DNA of 64,000 nt from positions 1 to 64,000 of the forward strand of contig NZ_MKVV01000093.1 in the NCBI RefSeq assembly GCF_001899645.1. The letters run 5' to 3'. This DNA comes from Pseudonocardia sp. 73-21. GTDB taxonomy: Bacteria; Actinomycetota; Actinomycetes; Mycobacteriales; Pseudonocardiaceae. A model generated the notes under the pieces. That model did not search any database. It had not been told where the DNA came from and was given only the letters and a program-made list of their open reading frames with translations. Positions 60,064 to 64,000 of the stretch are shown one piece after another (within the stretch, counting starts at the first letter, position 1; each line of letters starts with the position of its first letter). A program made the translations under genes and the position numbers.

Positions 60064-60265
60064 CGGACACCGGGTGGCTGTCCACGGCCGCCAGATGCGC
60101 GCCCTCGGGGTTGGCCGTCCACCACAGGGGCTCGAAGGTCCAGGGCTGTCCCACCCGGTACCGCGGCCTGCGCGCCAGGCGCGGGGCGGCGGCGAGGAAC
60201 GCGATGATCAGGTACAACCCGACCGTCGGCACCACGAAGACCAGAATCGTCTGGAGCACGCTCAC
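60032..60265 (-). CDS. Small membrane protein, CtaJ-like (aa3 oxidase-associated) candidate
   Basis: VLQTILVFVVPTVGLYLIIAFLAAAPRLARRPRYRVGQPWTFEPLWWTANPEGAHL. Confidence 0.6.
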   Translation of the reverse strand: MSVLQTILVFVVPTVGLYLIIAFLAAAPRLARRPRYRVGQPWTFEPLWWTANPEGAHLAAVDSHPVSGERGGARGSW

Positions 60266-60671
60266 GACGGAGAACCTATCCGACCGGAACGTCACAGCAG
60301 GCGGCAGGTCGGCGGACATGGATCACAGTCGGCCGGGTCATCGGAGCTACCGGGCCTGCTGTAGCCCGAGTTCTCGGTTGACCAGCGACCTCGCCGAGGC
60401 GTTCAACCGGGTCGCGGCGCCGCCGTCCAGCTGGTTGATCCTCAACCCGACCCGACAAGCGGCGGAAGCTACCGCCAGAACCAGCACGCCGACGGCGTCA
60501 CCATCCCCACCTTCAGGACGGCGCCAGCCAAGCTGACAGCCGCCACTCCAAGGTCGATCCGCGGCCCTCACGAATGACCAGGGGTAACAGGGCGGCCACC
60601 AGTGCCGAGTCCGACCCGTGTAGCGGGTTCGGCGCTGCGGCCGCGCCCCATCTGGTTCTCGGGAGGGGATC

Positions 60672-61586
60672 ATGGTCAACGTCCACGTCGATCCGGTGTT
60701 CGACGATGAGGAACGCCGGCACCGGATCTTCTCCGGTGATGTGATCGTCTACACCGGCGTCCCCGCTGTGGCCGACTTCGCGAACTTCACCCGATCGCTG
60801 ATCAGTGAGCTCTTCGCACCCGAGGACCCGGTCACCATCCACCGCTCCCGGACACCCAGACAGCTGGCCGACGACCTGATCGAGTTCAAGCCCCGGTTCA
60901 TCCACCATCCGGAGTCGATCGCCCATGTCCGGCGCATCACGACGGCGTTGGGCGCCGACCCCGGCAGCATCCATGCCGATGTGCCCAAGCTGCGGACGGC
61001 GTTTCCGGACGGTGGGCTCAACACCGGCATTGCCTACGCGTTCCAGGCTCATCGCGATACCTGGTACGGGGCACCACCACAGCAGATCAACTGGTGGATG
61101 CCGGTCTGGCCAGCCGCCGCCGAGAACGTCATGGAGTTCTATCCGCGCTGGTTCGGCACGGCGATCGAGAACAACAGCTCGGACTACAACTATTACGTGG
61201 CCAACACCTGGCGGAGTCGGATCAAGGACTTCAGCGGCGCCAGCGACGTCCGGGTCCATCCCGCTCCTGTTCACGGACTGCCCGCCGACGAGCCACGGCT
61301 GTGCCTGGTGCCGCCGGTCGGCGGCATCATGCTGTTCTCCGGCGACCAGCTCCACGCGTCGATCCCGAACCGCACCCCGGCCACGCGTTACAGCATCGAC
61401 TTCCGGACGGTGAACGTGACCGACGTGCGCGAGGGTCGCGCGGCGCCGCGGGCCGACGTCGAATGCGTCGGCACGGCACTGCGGGACTTCCGCAGGCTCA
61501 GTGACGGCGCGGAGTTCAGCGAGGACGACGTCGCCCCCTACGACACCGCGGGCGCGCAGGGCGTCAAGGTGTTCACGCCCAGCTGA
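60672..61586 (+). CDS. 2OG-Fe(II) oxygenase-like (phytanoyl-CoA dioxygenase-type) protein
   Basis: AFQAHRDTWYGAPPQQINWWMPV (HxD), GGIMLFSGDQLHASIPN (distal His), TRYSIDFR (2OG-binding Arg). Confidence 0.7.
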   Translation: MVNVHVDPVFDDEERRHRIFSGDVIVYTGVPAVADFANFTRSLISELFAPEDPVTIHRSRTPRQLADDLIEFKPRFIHHPESIAHVRRITTALGADPGSIHADVPKLRTAFPDGGLNTGIAYAFQAHRDTWYGAPPQQINWWMPVWPAAAENVMEFYPRWFGTAIENNSSDYNYYVANTWRSRIKDFSGASDVRVHPAPVHGLPADEPRLCLVPPVGGIMLFSGDQLHASIPNRTPATRYSIDFRTVNVTDVREGRAAPRADVECVGTALRDFRRLSDGAEFSEDDVAPYDTAGAQGVKVFTPS

Positions 61587-61675
61587 ACCGGCTCGGCACG
61601 TGAACCCTGACGTACGAGACAGGCGGTCTCCGACGTTCGGCTAACGGTCGTCGGAGCAGGACCGACTCCGCAGGG

Positions 61676-62821
61676 GTGAGGACACCTCGCTCTACGGACA
61701 GCTCTACGGGCACCGTGATCGTCTCGCCGATCGACCGCCTGTCCACCGCCCATCTGGACGACTGGATCGCGTGCCGCGACGCCGACCCGGCGTTCGACAG
61801 CCCGTACTTCCACCCGGGCTTCGCCACTGCGGTGCACCGCACGGGGCACGAGGTCCAGGTGGCGGTCGAGGTGGACGCTGGCGGGCGCGGGCGGGCGTTC
61901 CTCCCGGTGCACCGGCGAGGTTCCCTGGCCACGCCGGTCGGATCACCCGCCGCCGACTTCCAGGGCCCGGTCCGCGCGTCGGACGCCACAGTCGCGTTGA
62001 CAGGGCTCATGGTGGCGCTGCGGGTGCAACGACTCGCCTTCGATCACGTCCCGGCCACCGCGAACGGGTTCGCACCCTGGACCCGGACCACGTGCCCCTC
62101 ACCGTTCATGGACGTCAGCGGCGGGATGGACGGGTACCTCTCGCGAGCGTCCCGCAGCGGTCGGGACAACATGGGCCAGGCGCGACGGCGAACCCGCAAG
62201 GCGGAACGTGACCTGGGCGCGGTGGAGTTCCACGCCGACTCCGACGACCCCGCTCTCCTCGACCGTGTGATCGACCTCAAGCGCGGCCAGTACGCCGCCA
62301 CCGGAGCCAAGGACTACTTCACCGACCCCCGTCACGTCCGCCTTCTGCACGAACTCCTGAGCACCCGCGAGGAGGGGTTCCGCGGATCGCTCTCGGCCGT
62401 GTTCGCCGGCGGGCAGCTGGTGGCCGCTCATTTCGGGCTGCGTAGTGCAGGCGTCCTGCATTGGTGGTTCCCCGTCTACGAGCCGGACCTCTCGGCATTC
62501 GCCCCGGGCTGGATACTGCTACGAGAGCTGGTGACCGCAGCACCGGAACTCGGGCTGGTGCGGATCGACCTCGGCCGCGGCACCGACGAGTACAAGCGGC
62601 GTGCCATGACCGGTGCCACCGACGTGGCTCAGGGCACGGTCACCGTCGGTGCGACGTCACGCGCGGTGCAGCGGGTCCGGTCGGCGGCGATCACCGGTGT
62701 GCGGAACTCCCCCGCGGCCCCGGCGTTGCGACAGGGCATCCGACTTCTGCGCCAGCTCCGCTCGACCGGTGGGCAGACCTCCGCCCGCTCCGGGGCCCGG
62801 CAATCGTTCCGGACCATTTGA
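61676..62821 (+). CDS. GNAT/FemAB-like (CelD/BcsL-type) acyltransferase
   Basis: SRSGRDNMGQARRRTRKAERDLGAVEFHADSDDPALLDRVIDLKRGQYAATGAKDYF...DLGRGTDEYKRRAM. Confidence 0.85.
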   Translation: MRTPRSTDSSTGTVIVSPIDRLSTAHLDDWIACRDADPAFDSPYFHPGFATAVHRTGHEVQVAVEVDAGGRGRAFLPVHRRGSLATPVGSPAADFQGPVRASDATVALTGLMVALRVQRLAFDHVPATANGFAPWTRTTCPSPFMDVSGGMDGYLSRASRSGRDNMGQARRRTRKAERDLGAVEFHADSDDPALLDRVIDLKRGQYAATGAKDYFTDPRHVRLLHELLSTREEGFRGSLSAVFAGGQLVAAHFGLRSAGVLHWWFPVYEPDLSAFAPGWILLRELVTAAPELGLVRIDLGRGTDEYKRRAMTGATDVAQGTVTVGATSRAVQRVRSAAITGVRNSPAAPALRQGIRLLRQLRSTGGQTSARSGARQSFRTI

Positions 62822-62936
62822 CTCCTCACTCGGTACCGACCCGGCGAGACTATCGCTCCATATGAGAAGAGAACGACGTAACGACCGAATCGGTACTGGC
62901 GAATCACAGACAAGGCAGGTGGGAGGCAAGGTAGGC

Positions 62937-63638
62937 ATGAACGAGGGAACGGTGCTGGTGCTGAACTGGCACGGCATCGGCGATCCTCCGCGGGATCTGG
63001 ATCCGGGCGAAGCACGGACCTGGGTGCCGACGGCATCGTTCGAGAGCGTCCTCGATGCGGTCGCGGACCGATCCGACGTCATGATCACATTCGACGACGG
63101 CAACGTCTCCGACGTCGAAATCGCTCTGCCGCTGTTGCTGGAGCGCAACCTGTCGGCACAGTTCTTCCTGCCGGCCGGGCTCATCGGGGAGCCTGGCAGG
63201 CTCGACGAGTCCGGGATCCGGAAACTGACCGGCACCGGCATGACCATCGGCTCTCACGGATGGGCCCACCGCGACTGGCGGCGCCTGCGGCCGGTGGAGG
63301 TGAAGGACGAGTACGAGCGCGCCCCCGAGGAGCTCGGGCGCATCACCGACCAGCGGATCGACATCGTCGCCATTCCGTTCGGGTCCTACGACCGGGACGT
63401 GATCGGCCGCCTGCGTGACCAGGACGTGCGCCGCGTCTACACGAGCGACGGCGGCCGGACCGATCCGCAGCAGTGGCTTCAGAGCCGCTTCAGCGTGCGT
63501 AGGGACACCACGGCGGAGGATATTCGGGCCATGCTGGCGCACCGGCCCGCCCCGCGGGAGCGGATGCGCCGGGCGGCCGTCATGTGGGCCAAGCGAAACC
63601 GGCCGACTTCCGGGATGGGTGGATTTGCGCGGGAGTAA
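62937..63638 (+). CDS. Polysaccharide deacetylase (NodB-like)
   Basis: VLNWHGIGDPP...VMITFDDGNVSDVEIALPLLLERNLSAQFFLPAGLIGE...TIGSHGWAHRDWRRL. Confidence 0.9.
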   Translation: MNEGTVLVLNWHGIGDPPRDLDPGEARTWVPTASFESVLDAVADRSDVMITFDDGNVSDVEIALPLLLERNLSAQFFLPAGLIGEPGRLDESGIRKLTGTGMTIGSHGWAHRDWRRLRPVEVKDEYERAPEELGRITDQRIDIVAIPFGSYDRDVIGRLRDQDVRRVYTSDGGRTDPQQWLQSRFSVRRDTTAEDIRAMLAHRPAPRERMRRAAVMWAKRNRPTSGMGGFARE

Positions 63639-63670
63639 CGACCCTGCGCGATCGAACGAGTAGTTCGAGC

Positions 63671-64000
63671 GTGAACCGGTCCACGTCCGCCATTGCTGTG
63701 GTGATCGTTACCTACAACAGCGCAGGTCAACTCGGCACTGTTCTGGATTCGTTGTCCGCGGGTTGCGACGGCGTCGATCTCGTCGACGTCGTCGTCGCCG
63801 ACAACCTCTCGACCGACGACACGGTCGACGTCGCGAAACAGCCCCGCGACATTCCGGTCCGCGTGGTGCAGCTCGGTCGCAATGCCGGCTACGCGGCAGG
63901 AGTGAACGCGGCGGTCGCGTCCCTCACCGCTCACGTGGACGCGTACCTGCTCCTCAACCCGGACATCACCATGCACCCGAGGTCTGCCGTGCCCCTCGCA
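63671..64000 (+). CDS. Family 2 glycosyltransferase, N-terminal part, runs off window
   Basis: My translation from GTG: VNRSTSAIAVVIVTYNSAGQLGTVLDSLSAGCDGVDLVDVVVADNLSTDDTVDVA...VQLGRNAGYAAGVNAAVASLTAHVDAYLLLNPDITMHPRSAVPLA; not in ORF track. Confidence 0.92.
   Translation, partial: MNRSTSAIAVVIVTYNSAGQLGTVLDSLSAGCDGVDLVDVVVADNLSTDDTVDVAKQPRDIPVRVVQLGRNAGYAAGVNAAVASLTAHVDAYLLLNPDITMHPRSAVPLA

Overview
High-GC actinobacterial chromosomal window (gene content and codon style look like Pseudonocardiales; this taxonomic call is inference). All calls come from reading the sequence and the supplied translations; no database search was run. Most of the window is ordinary chromosome: nitrite/nitrate assimilation, an ECF sigma factor with a YCII partner, an ABC exporter, a Ser/Thr kinase, an Rpf-like protein, ALDH, PepN and a two-component system. 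The left edge carries the N-terminal part of a tyrosine integrase abutting tRNA-Gly, so it probably borders an integrative element lying outside the window. The right edge (about 57.8-64 kb) is a surface-glycan type locus: C-methyltransferase, RmlC-like epimerase, 2OG-Fe(II) oxygenase-like protein, FemAB/CelD-like GNAT, polysaccharide deacetylase and GT2. Two themes stand out. (1) Many genes are broken by frameshifts combined with internal deletions or substitutions (CHRD, CPBP, carotenoid oxygenase, a small membrane protein, LLM oxidoreductase, PAP2, an IS701-type transposase); this is either real decay or an assembly artefact. (2) Several precise palindromes and hairpins sit where regulators or terminators would be expected: a PadR operator, a Phd/RelE operator, WYL and amidohydrolase promoter palindromes, four strong intergenic hairpins, and a two-copy dispersed inverted-repeat element. 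I did not find a convincing wholly new multi-gene system. The best candidates are the 2OG-oxygenase glycan locus, the amidotransferase/S9-peptidase pair near a GCL-ATP-grasp fusion, and the unannotated 115-aa protein between nirB and the nitrate reductase gene.
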